From positions 1 through 53,750 of the forward strand of contig JAHJRQ010000005.1 of assembly GCA_018830485.1 (NCBI GenBank): 53,750 nt of DNA, read 5' to 3'. Positions 33,715-42,556 of this stretch are shown here, piece after piece; position 1 is the stretch's first letter, and each line of letters opens with the position of its first letter. The DNA comes from Pseudomonadota bacterium (GTDB lineage Bacteria > Desulfobacterota > Desulfobulbia > Desulfobulbales > Desulfurivibrionaceae). A program made the translations under genes and the position numbers. The notes under the pieces are model-generated. The model was not told the DNA's origin. It was given only the letters and a program-made list of their open reading frames with translations, and searched no databases.

Positions 33715-35844
33715 TCAGGAAAGAGCTGCCAGTGCCGCCTGAGCCGGGGCATACTCCGGGGAATACCGCAATACCTTTGCATAGAGCTTTCTGGCCTTGC
33801 CTGCCCGCCCCTGCTTCTCAAGGAGCCTGCCCAGCAACACGGCGGCCTCGGCCTGACGCGGATCAAGACGGAGGCTCTCGGTCAGAGACTGCATGGCCCC
33901 TTCCAGATCCTGGGTCAGGGCCTGCACCAGGCCAAACCGGTACCAGTGAGCTCCCTTGCCCCCGTCCAGCTCGACCGCCTGTCCGCACAGGGCCAGGGCG
34001 ATATCATACCCCTGCTTTTCCAGGGCATAGAGCCTGCCAAGCCTGCTCAGCGAACCGGCATCCCTGGGGTTGCCGCTCACCGCCCGCTGATAGGCGGCAA
34101 TGGCCAGAGCGTTCTCCCCCAAGGCCTCGCAGGCCCGGCCAAGCCAGCGCGCCACCACCATGGGCTCTCCGCCCTGCTGAGGGTTCTTTTTGATCAGCCC
34201 CTCGCAACGCTCCAAAACCCCGCGGGCCTCACCGTATCGTGCCTGTCGGCAATAGAGCATGCCAAGATGCTGCAGAAGATCGCAATGCTCGCCGTCCACG
34301 GCCAACGCCCTTTCCCAGAGCGCCAGGGCCTCCTGAGCCTGATTGTCGTCAAGGCAGATGAACCCCAGATTGAACAGGGCCATGAAATTCTTTGGCTCAA
34401 CCCCAAGCGCCTTTTGAAAACAGGCACGGGCTGCCTTGGGCCGATTGAGCTGGACGCCGGCAACCCCCATGCTGTTGAGGATGTTCACGTTGTCCGGATC
34501 AAGGAGCAACCCCTGCCGGTATTCACCCAGGGCCTTGACCAGATCGCCCTCGTTATAATAGACATCCCCGCTGATATTGAGGCTGACCGCGTCAAAAACA
34601 GCCAGCGAATCCGGGCCGAAAAATGTCGCGTGCTGCAAGGCCTTGCGGCAGTTCAGGGGCAGATCCGATTTTTTGAAATCATGATAGGGAAAGGTAGCCA
34701 CCCCCATGGAAAAGGAGCTGCCGCCGATGCCCTCCATCTTGCCGCGAAAATCCGTAAGCCAGGCGCGGGCCGCCTTGCCGTCAAGCCCATCGAGAAACAA
34801 AAACGCCTCCCGCTGATTGACCAACACCAGTCCCTTCTCCTGGCCAAGCAGGGTTCGAAGCCGCTTTGAGAAATGATTGCTGGCAGGCTCCTGATCCATG
34901 CGGAGCAAGACCAGGGAGAACTTGGATTTGCCGCGGTACAGAGCGCGCAATTTCCTGAGCGTTGATTCCGGGGTCTTGCGAAAGGGATGCGACTCGATAT
35001 CCTTGGCAGTGACATGTCCGCAGAGGCTGAAAGGCCCGCGCAGGCGGGCGGTGCGCAGGGCCTGCCAGGCCTGTTCCAGAAGTTGTTCCGGAGCGCCGCT
35101 TTCCTGGGGATCATGGGGCGTCACCGTGGTGATGCCGAGATGGGCGGTGACGAAATTTTCCCGCTTGAGCCGCAGGAGGAGCGACTCGCCCAACTGCCGG
35201 GCCTGCTCCATGTCCGCCCCATACCAGAGCAGGCCGAAGATCCCGGCGCCCAGGTGGTGCAGGTGCATGTCCTCGCCGATCATGGAGGCAAGGCAGCTCC
35301 CGGCCCGCACGATGTAGCGCAGGCTCCGGTCCGCGTCGCGGGTGCGCGGATAAACCTCCAGCAGGGCAAGGGTGGCCGGGGCCAATGCCTGCGACTCAGC
35401 CGCTTCCCGACCAAGGGCCTCAAGCTCCCCCCGCAGGTGAAAGCCGTTCACCAGGCCGGTGGCCGGGTCCTGGCAGCTCTGCTTGAGCAGATACAATTCC
35501 CTGGAAATGATATGGCTCTGCTCGTCGAGCCAGACCGGCGGCATCCCGTAGAGCTGTTCCTCGCCGCCCCGGACCACCAGCAGCCCGCAGAGCGTTTCCC
35601 CGCCCCAGATGGGGAGCAGCAGCTCCAGCCGCTCTGCATCAACCACGGGCAGATGGTTGTCGCGGATCCGGGCAAGAGTCTCCCGCAGCTCCGGGGGCGG
35701 CTCGCCATCCTCTTCGCCCAAGGGCATCAGTTGGGCCGTATCGCAGGGGAAGAAATCAAAGGCAGTCTTGGTGAACAGCGTGGAAAAACGGCGAAGATCG
35801 GCAGGGGTCAAAGGCCCGGCCTCAAACAGCAAAGGGATGGTCAT
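33715..35844 (-). CDS. TPR protein with two degenerate GGDEF-like regions
   Basis: A 709-aa cytoplasmic protein. An N-terminal GAF-like region (about 1-125) is followed by a PATGLVNGFHLRGEL stretch typical of the start of a GGDEF domain, but the signature position reads LGAGIFGLLW, so it should not make cyclic di-GMP. A second similar region (residues ~290-405) again lacks GGDEF. From about residue 415 to the end there are around eight tetratricopeptide repeats. A scaffold or sensor role is plausible but unproven. Its ATG overlaps the selA stop as ATGA, so it is translationally coupled to selA. Confidence 0.7.
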   Translation of the reverse strand: MTIPLLFEAGPLTPADLRRFSTLFTKTAFDFFPCDTAQLMPLGEEDGEPPPELRETLARIRDNHLPVVDAERLELLLPIWGGETLCGLLVVRGGEEQLYGMPPVWLDEQSHIISRELYLLKQSCQDPATGLVNGFHLRGELEALGREAAESQALAPATLALLEVYPRTRDADRSLRYIVRAGSCLASMIGEDMHLHHLGAGIFGLLWYGADMEQARQLGESLLLRLKRENFVTAHLGITTVTPHDPQESGAPEQLLEQAWQALRTARLRGPFSLCGHVTAKDIESHPFRKTPESTLRKLRALYRGKSKFSLVLLRMDQEPASNHFSKRLRTLLGQEKGLVLVNQREAFLFLDGLDGKAARAWLTDFRGKMEGIGGSSFSMGVATFPYHDFKKSDLPLNCRKALQHATFFGPDSLAVFDAVSLNISGDVYYNEGDLVKALGEYRQGLLLDPDNVNILNSMGVAGVQLNRPKAARACFQKALGVEPKNFMALFNLGFICLDDNQAQEALALWERALAVDGEHCDLLQHLGMLYCRQARYGEARGVLERCEGLIKKNPQQGGEPMVVARWLGRACEALGENALAIAAYQRAVSGNPRDAGSLSRLGRLYALEKQGYDIALALCGQAVELDGGKGAHWYRFGLVQALTQDLEGAMQSLTESLRLDPRQAEAAVLLGRLLEKQGRAGKARKLYAKVLRYSPEYAPAQAALAALS

Positions 35845-37280
35845 TTGTTCTTAGCCTCAAAAACTTCTTTCAGACAGTTGGCCAGCAGCGGAATTTCCTT
35901 GTCAGCCACGGTGCGCATATCAAGAAGCAGCCGGTCGTCCTCGATGCGGCCGAGCACTGGCAGCGGGAGCTCCCGCAAGCCTTTTTCCAGCTCATTGACA
36001 CTCCGGTCCAGGGGGGCAAGGACCACACCCCGGCTGGGCAGGGGCTGTTCCGGCAGGGAACCGCCGCCCACCATGGAGGCGATATCCTTCAGCTCCACCC
36101 GGCAGACCGGCCCAAGCTCCTTGCCTATCAAGCGGCGCAGCCGCTTGGCCCGCCGGTCGATGTCAGCCAGGGGCACGGCCAGCATGGCCAGGGTGGGGAT
36201 GGCAGCAAGGGCCTGTTCCTCGTCAAAGTACAACCGCAACACCGTCTCCAACCCGGCCAGGGTGAATTTGTCGATGCGCAGCGCCCGGTTCATGGGGTTG
36301 GCCTTGATCTGCGCGATGATCTCTTTCTTGCCCACAATGAGCCCGGCCTGGGGCCCACCCAGCAGCTTGTCGCCGCTGAAGGTCACCACATCGACCCCGG
36401 CCCGCACCACCTCGCCCACCGTGGGCTCCTTGGCCAACCCGAAGCGGGAAAGATCCACCAGACAGCCGCTGCCCAGATCCTCCATAACCGGAATATTGCG
36501 CTTGGCCGCCAGCGCGACCAAATCCGCCAGGGGAACCTCGGAGGCAAAGCCGATGATCCTATAGTTGCTGGTATGCACCTTGAGGAGCAGGGCGGTTTCT
36601 CCGCTGATGGCATTTTCATAATCGCGGAGATGGGTGCGGTTGGTGGCGCCCACCTCCACCAGCTTGGCCCCGGTTCGACTCATCACCTCGGGAATCCGGA
36701 AGGAACCGCCTATCTCCACCAACTGCCCGCGGGAAACAATAACCTCGCGCCCCTTGGCCAGGGTGTCCAGCACCAGCATCACCGCGGCGGCATTGTTATT
36801 GACCACCAGTCCGGCCTCGGCGCCGGTCAGCTCGCAGAGGATATCCTCCACAAGACTGTAGCGGCTGCCCCGCTTGCCCGTGGTCAGATCAAGCTCCAGA
36901 TTGGAATAGCGGCTGCCCACGGCCAACAGGCTTTCCATGGCCGCCTCGGGCAGCAGGGAGCGGCCGAGGTTGGTATGCACCACCACGCCGGTGGCGTTGA
37001 TCACGGTGCGGAAATTGGGCCGGAGCCGAGAGGCAAGGAGTTTGTGCAGACGGGGAAGCAAAGAGCCTTGAGTCAGATCGGCGGGCTTGATGGGCGCGCC
37101 CGTGAGGATCTCCTGCCGGAGCGATTCCAGCAGTTGGCGCACCGAGTTTTTCACCAGCGACGCGGGCGCATCGGGAGCCGGGACCAGCCAGCCTAGAAAT
37201 TCATCAACCTTGGGAATGGCCCGAAGCAGGCGTTGGGTGGAAGCGGCCGGTTGCCCGGCGGATTCAGGTTTTGTGGTCAT
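35841..37280 (-). CDS. selA: L-seryl-tRNA(Sec) selenium transferase
   Basis: A 479-aa PLP enzyme that converts seryl-tRNA(Sec) to selenocysteinyl-tRNA(Sec) with selenophosphate. Visible signatures are INATGVVVHTNLGRSLL near residue 94, NNNAAAVMLVL, and the PLP-lysine motif TFSGDKLLGGPQAG near residue 292. Length fits the family. Its presence predicts selenoproteins in this genome; selB, selC and selD are not in the window. The 3' end overlaps the TPR gene by four bases. Confidence 0.96.
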   Translation of the reverse strand: MTTKPESAGQPAASTQRLLRAIPKVDEFLGWLVPAPDAPASLVKNSVRQLLESLRQEILTGAPIKPADLTQGSLLPRLHKLLASRLRPNFRTVINATGVVVHTNLGRSLLPEAAMESLLAVGSRYSNLELDLTTGKRGSRYSLVEDILCELTGAEAGLVVNNNAAAVMLVLDTLAKGREVIVSRGQLVEIGGSFRIPEVMSRTGAKLVEVGATNRTHLRDYENAISGETALLLKVHTSNYRIIGFASEVPLADLVALAAKRNIPVMEDLGSGCLVDLSRFGLAKEPTVGEVVRAGVDVVTFSGDKLLGGPQAGLIVGKKEIIAQIKANPMNRALRIDKFTLAGLETVLRLYFDEEQALAAIPTLAMLAVPLADIDRRAKRLRRLIGKELGPVCRVELKDIASMVGGGSLPEQPLPSRGVVLAPLDRSVNELEKGLRELPLPVLGRIEDDRLLLDMRTVADKEIPLLANCLKEVFEAKNK

Positions 37281-37463
37281 TCACTCCCCAGTTCAGGCAG
37301 AAAACGGAAGGAAAACGGCGGCCTCTCTGCAGGAAACCCATAACATACTGAAAGGACTTACCGTTTTTGAGGAAAAGTGTCAAGGACCGAGATGGGGGAT
37401 ATAGCACGTTGCCCCGGCCGATAGCCGGTCGCGATCCGTAGAAGAATCAGAATGTGTCATCTA

Positions 37464-37519
37464 CCACCGGCAAAGCCGGTGGCTTGACGGTTGCTGGCCC
37501 CTCAAAGGGGCCAGCAACC
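37464..37519. repeat. Two adjacent GC-rich hairpins upstream of selA
   Basis: CCACCGG-CAAAG-CCGGTGG (37464-37482) is followed by arms GGTTGCTGGCCCC / GGGGCCAGCAACC around a 5-nt loop (37489-37519). They lie in a 526-base gap (37281-37806) that otherwise has repeats and no clear gene. Confidence 0.6.
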
Positions 37520-37549
37520 GGCTAAAAACAAAGCCTTGTGTTTTCTGCC

Positions 37550-37611
37550 GTCATTCCGGCGAAGGCCGGAATCCAGACCTTTTCCTGGATCCCGGCCTTC
37601 GCCGGAATGAC
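37550..37611. repeat. Dispersed palindromic repeat, family A, copy 1
   Basis: Arms GTCATTCCGGCGAAGGCCGG...AATCCAG and its near-complement enclose a short centre; a long imperfect cruciform. Close copies occur at 44898-44975 and 46984-47055. This type of element is widespread in proteobacterial intergenic DNA. Confidence 0.75.
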
Positions 37612-37654
37612 ATGTGTTACGGAAACCATGTCGGAACTGTCAAACTTTGCGAGT

Positions 37655-37673
37655 CCCCCGGCAGAGCCGGGGG
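37655..37673. repeat. GC-rich hairpin
   Basis: CCCCCGGC-AGA-GCCGGGGG, followed by TTTAG on the plus strand. It has the same style as the hairpins at 37464-37519 (a GGC-A-GCC core) and may belong to the same repeat group. Confidence 0.5.
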
Positions 37674-37806
37674 TTTAGCTGTTTGTTTTTACCCATCATT
37701 AAAATTCCTGAACCAGCGGAGACTACCTTCTTCTCCACCAAACTTGCGGCAGAAGCGACCCGCACTCTTCTTGACAGGGGCGCCCAGTCACGGTAAATTT
37801 CAGAGC

Positions 37807-38139
37807 ATGATCCATATCAATCTCCGATCCGCGGCCTTCATTCTTTTATTCCTGGCCTTTGTCTCCCTGCATGGAGCACCCTTTGCCGATGCGGCCGCCT
37901 CCTCTCCCTGTAGGGGAGACTCCTGCTGTTTTCCTGCCGACAACCATGGAGAAACGTTGCCCCAGTCCCCCTGCGCAACCCAGGATTGCCTGTGCCCTTT
38001 TTGCATGAACCTGCACCTGCCCCGTTCCGCCGATGTTTTCTTCCTGCCGCTTTCTTCCCGCGGCCCCGTTTGCCATCCCCTCGCCTCTCCCCTTGCCGCT
38101 TTTCTGCGCCCCATCGACTACCCTCCAGAGCGCTCCTGA
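37807..38139 (+). CDS. Small exported cysteine-rich protein
   Basis: A 110-aa protein. The N-terminus (RSAAFILLFLAFVSLHG, cleavage likely after FADAAA) is a signal peptide. The mature part has nine cysteines, including SPCRGDSCC and DCLCPFCMN, a spacing that suggests disulfides or metal binding. I do not recognise the family. It is followed by dsbB, dsbA and tlpA on the same strand, so it may be a substrate or accessory of that envelope disulfide system; that is inference. The ATG at 37807 has only a weak AGAG ribosome site. An upstream in-frame start at 37612 falls in repeat DNA and is rejected. Confidence 0.6.
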   Translation: MIHINLRSAAFILLFLAFVSLHGAPFADAAASSPCRGDSCCFPADNHGETLPQSPCATQDCLCPFCMNLHLPRSADVFFLPLSSRGPVCHPLASPLAAFLRPIDYPPERS

Positions 38140-38316
38140 CCTCCCCGTTTTTCCACTAAAACCGACATCCGGATTCTCCCCATCGGATCCGGGAGAGGGA
38201 CCCCGCGTGTGCATGGGGGAAGAATATCCTTCCCGCACGGAATCGCGCACATCCGCAGAAACCCACCGGCTGGGATTACGCAGCGCCCCACGATAATTTT
38301 CTGGAGAACAGTAGCA

Positions 38317-38754
38317 ATGACCCGTTCAGACACTCCGTCCAACGCACAATGGACCATTCTGTTCCTCTGCTGGCTGCTCGCCGGCGCCTCAACACTGGGA
38401 AGCTTGTTTTTCAGCGAAATAATGCAATTTGCTCCGTGTATTTTGTGCTGGTACCAAAGGATCTTTCTCTTCCCCCTGGTTTTCATTTTTACAACCGGGC
38501 TCTTTTCCTGCGATAAAAGCGTGGTGCGGTATGCCTTTCCTCTTGCCGCGGCAGGATGGCTGGTCGCCCTGTACCACAATCTGCTCTATTCCGGAGTCAT
38601 CCCGGAAAAACTGCGGCCGTGCAGTAAAGGGGTATCCTGCACCGAGGAGTATATAAACCTGTTCGGCTTTCTAACCATCCCGATGCTCTCGCTGCTTTCC
38701 TTTTCCACCATTTTGGCGCTGTTACTCATCCTCAACAGGAGATTTACCCGATGA
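38317..38754 (+). CDS. DsbB/BdbC-type disulfide oxidoreductase
   Basis: A 145-aa membrane protein with four predicted helices. The first periplasmic redox pair is PCILCWYQR (CxxC, near residue 38) and the second is formed by RPCSKGVSC near residue 105, the DsbB pattern. It would re-oxidise a DsbA partner using quinone. The ATG at 38317 follows GGAGAACAG; an in-frame upstream start at 38209 is not supported. It overlaps the dsbA-like gene by four bases (ATGA), so the pair is clearly a unit. Confidence 0.9.
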   Translation: MTRSDTPSNAQWTILFLCWLLAGASTLGSLFFSEIMQFAPCILCWYQRIFLFPLVFIFTTGLFSCDKSVVRYAFPLAAAGWLVALYHNLLYSGVIPEKLRPCSKGVSCTEEYINLFGFLTIPMLSLLSFSTILALLLILNRRFTR

Positions 38755-39404
38755 AAAAACAACTCGTTATCTTTTCAGGAATCTTCCTGATCCTTGTATT
38801 TGTGCTGGGCGGCTACATTTACAAACATCAACAGAAACAAAAACTCGATTTCCTGGCCCGGGACCATGCTGAAGTCTTCATCAGGAAACATTCGCCGACC
38901 CTTGGCAGCGAGGAGGCCAAGGTCTACCTCATTGAATTCATGGACCCTGCCTGCGAAACCTGCAGCGCTTTTTCCCCTTTCGTGAAAAAACTGATGGCCG
39001 ACAACCCGGGCAAGATCAAACTTGTTATCAGGTATGCCCCGTTTCACGACGGCGCGGATTATTTTGTCAAAATTCTTGAAGCCGCAAAAAAACAAGGGAA
39101 ATATTGGGAAACCCTGGATATCTTGTACCAAACCCAGCCCTACTGGGCGAGCCACCACAACCCGCAACCCGAGTTGGCCTGGCACTTTCTCCCAAGCGTC
39201 GGCCTTGACCTTGAAAAGCTCAAAAAAGACATGAACGACCCGGCAATCGCGGAGATCATCGCCCAGGATCTTGCCGATGCGAAAACCCTCAACGTCACCA
39301 AGACGCCCGGCTTTTTTGTCAATGGCAAGCCGCTGGTAACCTTTGGCGATGTCGAACTGCAACAGTTGCTGGAGGCTGAACTTGCAGCGCAGTACCCGAA
39401 ATAG
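38751..39404 (+). CDS. DsbA-family thiol-disulfide protein, membrane anchored
   Basis: A 217-aa protein with an N-terminal anchor or signal (VIFSGIFLILVFVLGGYIY), then a thioredoxin-fold DsbA domain: the active site CETC near residue 66 in FMDPACETCSAF and the cis-Pro loop KTPGFFVNG near residue 181. It is likely to introduce disulfides in exported proteins and be re-oxidised by the adjacent DsbB-type protein. Length is ordinary for the BdbD/DsbA_4-like group. Confidence 0.9.
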   Translation: MKKQLVIFSGIFLILVFVLGGYIYKHQQKQKLDFLARDHAEVFIRKHSPTLGSEEAKVYLIEFMDPACETCSAFSPFVKKLMADNPGKIKLVIRYAPFHDGADYFVKILEAAKKQGKYWETLDILYQTQPYWASHHNPQPELAWHFLPSVGLDLEKLKKDMNDPAIAEIIAQDLADAKTLNVTKTPGFFVNGKPLVTFGDVELQQLLEAELAAQYPK

Positions 39405-39427
39405 GACGGGAAAAAAGAAACCATGTT

Positions 39428-39460
39428 CGCCGGCGTATCCATTGTGGCCTGACGCCGGCG
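39428..39460. other. Hairpin between dsbA- and tlpA-like genes
   Basis: CGCCGGCG at 39428 and 39453 form an 8-bp perfect stem with a 17-nt loop. There is no T-run on the plus strand, so it is a weak terminator candidate or an mRNA stem. Confidence 0.4.
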
Positions 39461-39523
39461 CCCCCCCCTGCCTTTCGATAAACCCACGTCATGGGCGCAA
39501 CTGCTCTCTGGAGACCACGAATT

Positions 39524-40030
39524 ATGAAAAGATTCCTCCCCCCCCTCACCATGCTTTGCCTCGCCTTCCTGCTTGTCGCCTGCCCACAGCGGCCCGAGGT
39601 GGCCCAGATCGGCAAGCCGGCCCCGGAATTCACCCTGGTGGACACCAAGGGCAAAACCTGGGCGCTTGCCGAACTCAAAGGGAAGGTGGTGTTTCTCAAC
39701 TTCTGGGCCACCTGGTGCCCGCCCTGTCGGCAAGAGATGCCTTCCATGCAGGCAATTTACGCCTCCATGCCCGCGGACTCGTTCATCATGCTGGCCGTCC
39801 TCAGCAATGACGACCCTGCCCTGGCCGACGCCATGGCCGCAAAAATCGGCACCACCTTTCCCATTCTCGTTGATCCGGAAAACAAGACGGCCCAGGCTTA
39901 CGGGCTGACCGGGGTGCCGGAGACCTACATCATCGACAAGCAGGGGGTGCTCCGGGAAAAATTCCTCGGGGCGGTTCAGTGGGACTCCGCCGAATCGCTG
40001 GGGATGCTGCGAAAATACCTCGCCCAGTGA
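39524..40030 (+). CDS. TlpA/ResA-like thioredoxin lipoprotein
   Basis: A 168-aa protein. The N-terminus MKRFLPPLTMLCLAFLLVAC has a lipobox-like end with Cys20, so it is probably a lipoprotein. The AhpC/TSA-thioredoxin domain shows FWATWCPPCRQEM with the CPPC active site and GVPETYIID with the cis-Pro. It is a TlpA-type reductant of periplasmic disulfides. The ATG at 39524 follows TGGAGACC. Together with the DsbB-DsbA pair it gives oxidising and reducing branches in one cassette. Confidence 0.88.
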   Translation: MKRFLPPLTMLCLAFLLVACPQRPEVAQIGKPAPEFTLVDTKGKTWALAELKGKVVFLNFWATWCPPCRQEMPSMQAIYASMPADSFIMLAVLSNDDPALADAMAAKIGTTFPILVDPENKTAQAYGLTGVPETYIIDKQGVLREKFLGAVQWDSAESLGMLRKYLAQ

Positions 40031-40048
40031 ACAGGGCAGCGGCGGGGC

Positions 40049-41344
40049 TTAAAACTCCTCGATCCGTTTCCTGAACCAGCGGAGCACCGCCTCCTTCTTC
40101 TCGGCGATGTCGATCTCGTAGATGTCCTGCGGGAAAAGCAACTGGGCCACCCCGGAGTCGAAGATCCGCTTCACCTCATACTCGTCGTGGGAGACCTCCC
40201 GCTCGTAGATGTAGTTGAGGTACGAGCGGTTGGTGTGGACGATGAACTCCACGCGCATGCCGCCCATGCGGGCGAAGAACTTGAACATCTGGGTTTTGGC
40301 GGAGCTGCCGACGCTGCCGCTGTGATGCCCGCCGGACAGGGTGTCGCTCACCTCCTCCAGGGTCATCAACGACCCGGCCCTGGTGGCGCTCTGGGTCAGG
40401 TGCTTCTGGAAGGCCTTGACCTCGGCCACCGAATCCACCACCCCCATGAGGCCCAGCTCGTCATCCACCGCCACGGCGGGATTTTCCTCGCCCTTGCGCA
40501 GGAGCTTGAGCACCTTGGCCTCGGACTGCTTCTTGCGGATGGAGACATAGATCGGCACCTCGGTCCCGTTGGCCTGGAAACGGCGGCGCTTGATCAGGGT
40601 AAGCTTCTGGTTGGCTTTTCTTTCCACGCCCCGGGCCTGCTCCCGACTGACGACCTCGACCTTGGCGCAGGCAAAGGTCTCCGGGTCGTGGTCACTCAGG
40701 AGGTAGACGATCTCCAGTTCGCCGATCCTGGTTTTCTTGCTCCAGACATGCTCGTTCAAAAAATCAAGGAACTGGCCGAACTTGCCTTCCACCTCGGTTT
40801 CCCGTTCCCGCTGATCGATGGATGCGGCAAGATTCATGAGGATAAGCTTGCGCTTGGCCTCGAACCGCGCCTTTTTGTGATAGCGGTCGTCAAAAAGGAT
40901 GAGCATGAGATCCACCGGGGACTTGCAGGAGTCGATCTCGTTGGTCATCTCGATGTAGGAGGCGTAGTTGGCCAGCACCTTACCCTTGAGATAGTTGATC
41001 ACCCCGTCCGCGGTCCGGGAATAGGTGTTGACCCGCAGAATCACCTCCCGGGCGCTGCCCTCGATGCCGAACATGTTGCCCAGCAGCCGATAGGCCCGCT
41101 CGTTGGCCAGCTTCCGCCGGGCCGGATCATTGATGATCGCCTGGATTCCGGCGAAGGTTCGGACATCGAGAAACTCGAAGATCTGATTGCGCAGGATCCG
41201 GTAACGGGTACGCATGCCGGCCTCGGCCAATCCTTTGGCAAAAATCCGCGCCTCCGGGGAAAACGGGACCAGGGACGGCGGCCTGTCGCCGGTGGCAAAG
41301 GGGCCGGACCTGCCCAGCAGGGAAAAGATATTCTCTTGCGTCAT
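40049..41344 (-). CDS. Uncharacterised 431-aa protein
   Basis: I do not recognise this family. It is soluble (no signal or membrane segment), rich in charged residues, and has a good ribosome site (AAGGAG ten bases before ATG 41344). The N-terminal ~200 residues look all-helical. The region around residues 255-315 (PIYVSIRKKQSEAKVLKLLR then VDDELGLMGVVDSVAEVKAF) has a faint likeness to the RelA/SpoT synthetase pattern of a basic strand followed by an acidic 'D-x-x-G' strand, but this is weak and unverified. A Gly/Ser/His-rich loop near 335-350 and an aromatic C-terminal part follow. It stands alone between tlpA and nifV. Confidence 0.75.
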   Translation of the reverse strand: MTQENIFSLLGRSGPFATGDRPPSLVPFSPEARIFAKGLAEAGMRTRYRILRNQIFEFLDVRTFAGIQAIINDPARRKLANERAYRLLGNMFGIEGSAREVILRVNTYSRTADGVINYLKGKVLANYASYIEMTNEIDSCKSPVDLMLILFDDRYHKKARFEAKRKLILMNLAASIDQRERETEVEGKFGQFLDFLNEHVWSKKTRIGELEIVYLLSDHDPETFACAKVEVVSREQARGVERKANQKLTLIKRRRFQANGTEVPIYVSIRKKQSEAKVLKLLRKGEENPAVAVDDELGLMGVVDSVAEVKAFQKHLTQSATRAGSLMTLEEVSDTLSGGHHSGSVGSSAKTQMFKFFARMGGMRVEFIVHTNRSYLNYIYEREVSHDEYEVKRIFDSGVAQLLFPQDIYEIDIAEKKEAVLRWFRKRIEEF

Positions 41345-41430
41345 GAGGCTTTCGCTCCTTTCTCAAGACCGGAATCATCGGCCTTTGCAACTCACTTTTT
41401 TTCCACTGTACGGGCAGAGAGGCACTGGGA

Positions 41431-42546
41431 TCAAGAACTATATTCGGCCACCAACTGACGCACTTCCAGATCATGAAGCGGCCTGCCCAGGGTCAGGCAC
41501 TGGCTCCGGAAGGAATCGGCCAGCCGGGCCAGATGCTCCTCCCGACAGTGCAACCCCAACTGCCGCAACCGCTCGGCCACGCCCTGCCTGCCCACCTTGG
41601 CCCCATATGACCATTGCCGCCGCGCCCCCACCAGGGCCGGCTCGTAGGGCTCGTAGGTCCGAGGATCCTTGGCGAGCCCGGCCAGGTGCAGCCCGGTTTC
41701 GCAGGCAAAGATCCCTGCGCCGATCACCGGCTGATGGGGTTCGATCGTCCGGCCCGAACATTCAGCGACCAACCGGGCCAGGCCGGGAAGCCGGGGAGTC
41801 GCATAGGGCCTGGCGCCTTGCAGGGCCAGATAGCCGGCCACCTCTTCCAAACGGCTGTTCCCGGCCCGCTCGCCCAGCCCCAGCACGGTGACGTCGGCCC
41901 AATGGGCTCCGGCCTCCAAGGCACCAATGGCATTGGCCGTGGCCATGCCGAAGTCGTTGTGCATGTGCACCCCGATCTCCACCGCAAATTCCCGCAGCTC
42001 GCGGACCAGGGCAGCGATGGAGCCGGGAGTGGCCACGCCCACCGTGTCGGCGATGCGGATGCGGTTCACCCCGCTTTCACAGGCAACAGCGACGATCTCG
42101 CGCAGGAAACCGGGCTCGGCCCGGGTCGCATCCTCAAGGCCGAGGGAAACATAGGGTGCCGCCGCCCGCGCCTTGGAGACCGCCCTGGCCACCATCTTGA
42201 CCACCGCCGCCCGTTCCATATTCAATTTGACCCCGATATGGAGGTCGGAAACCGGAATAGAGAGGGAAAGCACATCCGGGGCCAGTTGCAGAGCGCAGGC
42301 GATATCCTCCTTGCGGCAGCGGCACCACAAACCCAGGCGGCGCACGCCGGCCTCCCCGCGGCAGCGGGCAACCACGTCGGGCAGCTCTTTGTCCATGGGC
42401 GAGGCGATCCCCACCTCCACCTCTTCGACCCCCACCCGCACGAGATCCCGGGCAATGGCCACCTTCTGCTCCAGGGTGAAGGCGACCCCCGCCGTCTGGC
42501 ACCCCTCGCGCAGGGTGCTGTCCACCAAGCCTCGCACATGTTCCAT
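41431..42546 (-). CDS. nifV: Homocitrate synthase NifV
   Basis: A 371-aa HMGL-family enzyme condensing acetyl-CoA and 2-oxoglutarate to homocitrate, the organic ligand of FeMo-cofactor. It begins VDSTLREGCQTAGVAFT (the DSTLREG metal and substrate motif), has VHMHNDFGMATANA with metal-binding histidines, and GLGERAGNSRLEEV. The ATG at 42546 follows GAGGTGACAG, ten bases after the modC stop. Isopropylmalate or R-citramalate synthases are alternatives, but the position in a mod operon beside nif genes favours NifV. Confidence 0.88.
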   Translation of the reverse strand: MEHVRGLVDSTLREGCQTAGVAFTLEQKVAIARDLVRVGVEEVEVGIASPMDKELPDVVARCRGEAGVRRLGLWCRCRKEDIACALQLAPDVLSLSIPVSDLHIGVKLNMERAAVVKMVARAVSKARAAAPYVSLGLEDATRAEPGFLREIVAVACESGVNRIRIADTVGVATPGSIAALVRELREFAVEIGVHMHNDFGMATANAIGALEAGAHWADVTVLGLGERAGNSRLEEVAGYLALQGARPYATPRLPGLARLVAECSGRTIEPHQPVIGAGIFACETGLHLAGLAKDPRTYEPYEPALVGARRQWSYGAKVGRQGVAERLRQLGLHCREEHLARLADSFRSQCLTLGRPLHDLEVRQLVAEYSS

Positions 42547-42556
42547 GGCTGTCACC

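Noticed and set aside
37464-37673. A possible CRISPR array in the repeat-rich gap
   Set aside because: The hairpins differ from one another and have no regular spacer length; no direct repeats of 25-40 bases and no cas genes are present.
37612-37806. Extended N-terminus of the Cys-rich exported protein
   Set aside because: It would be translated from palindromic repeat DNA and would bury the signal peptide inside the protein.
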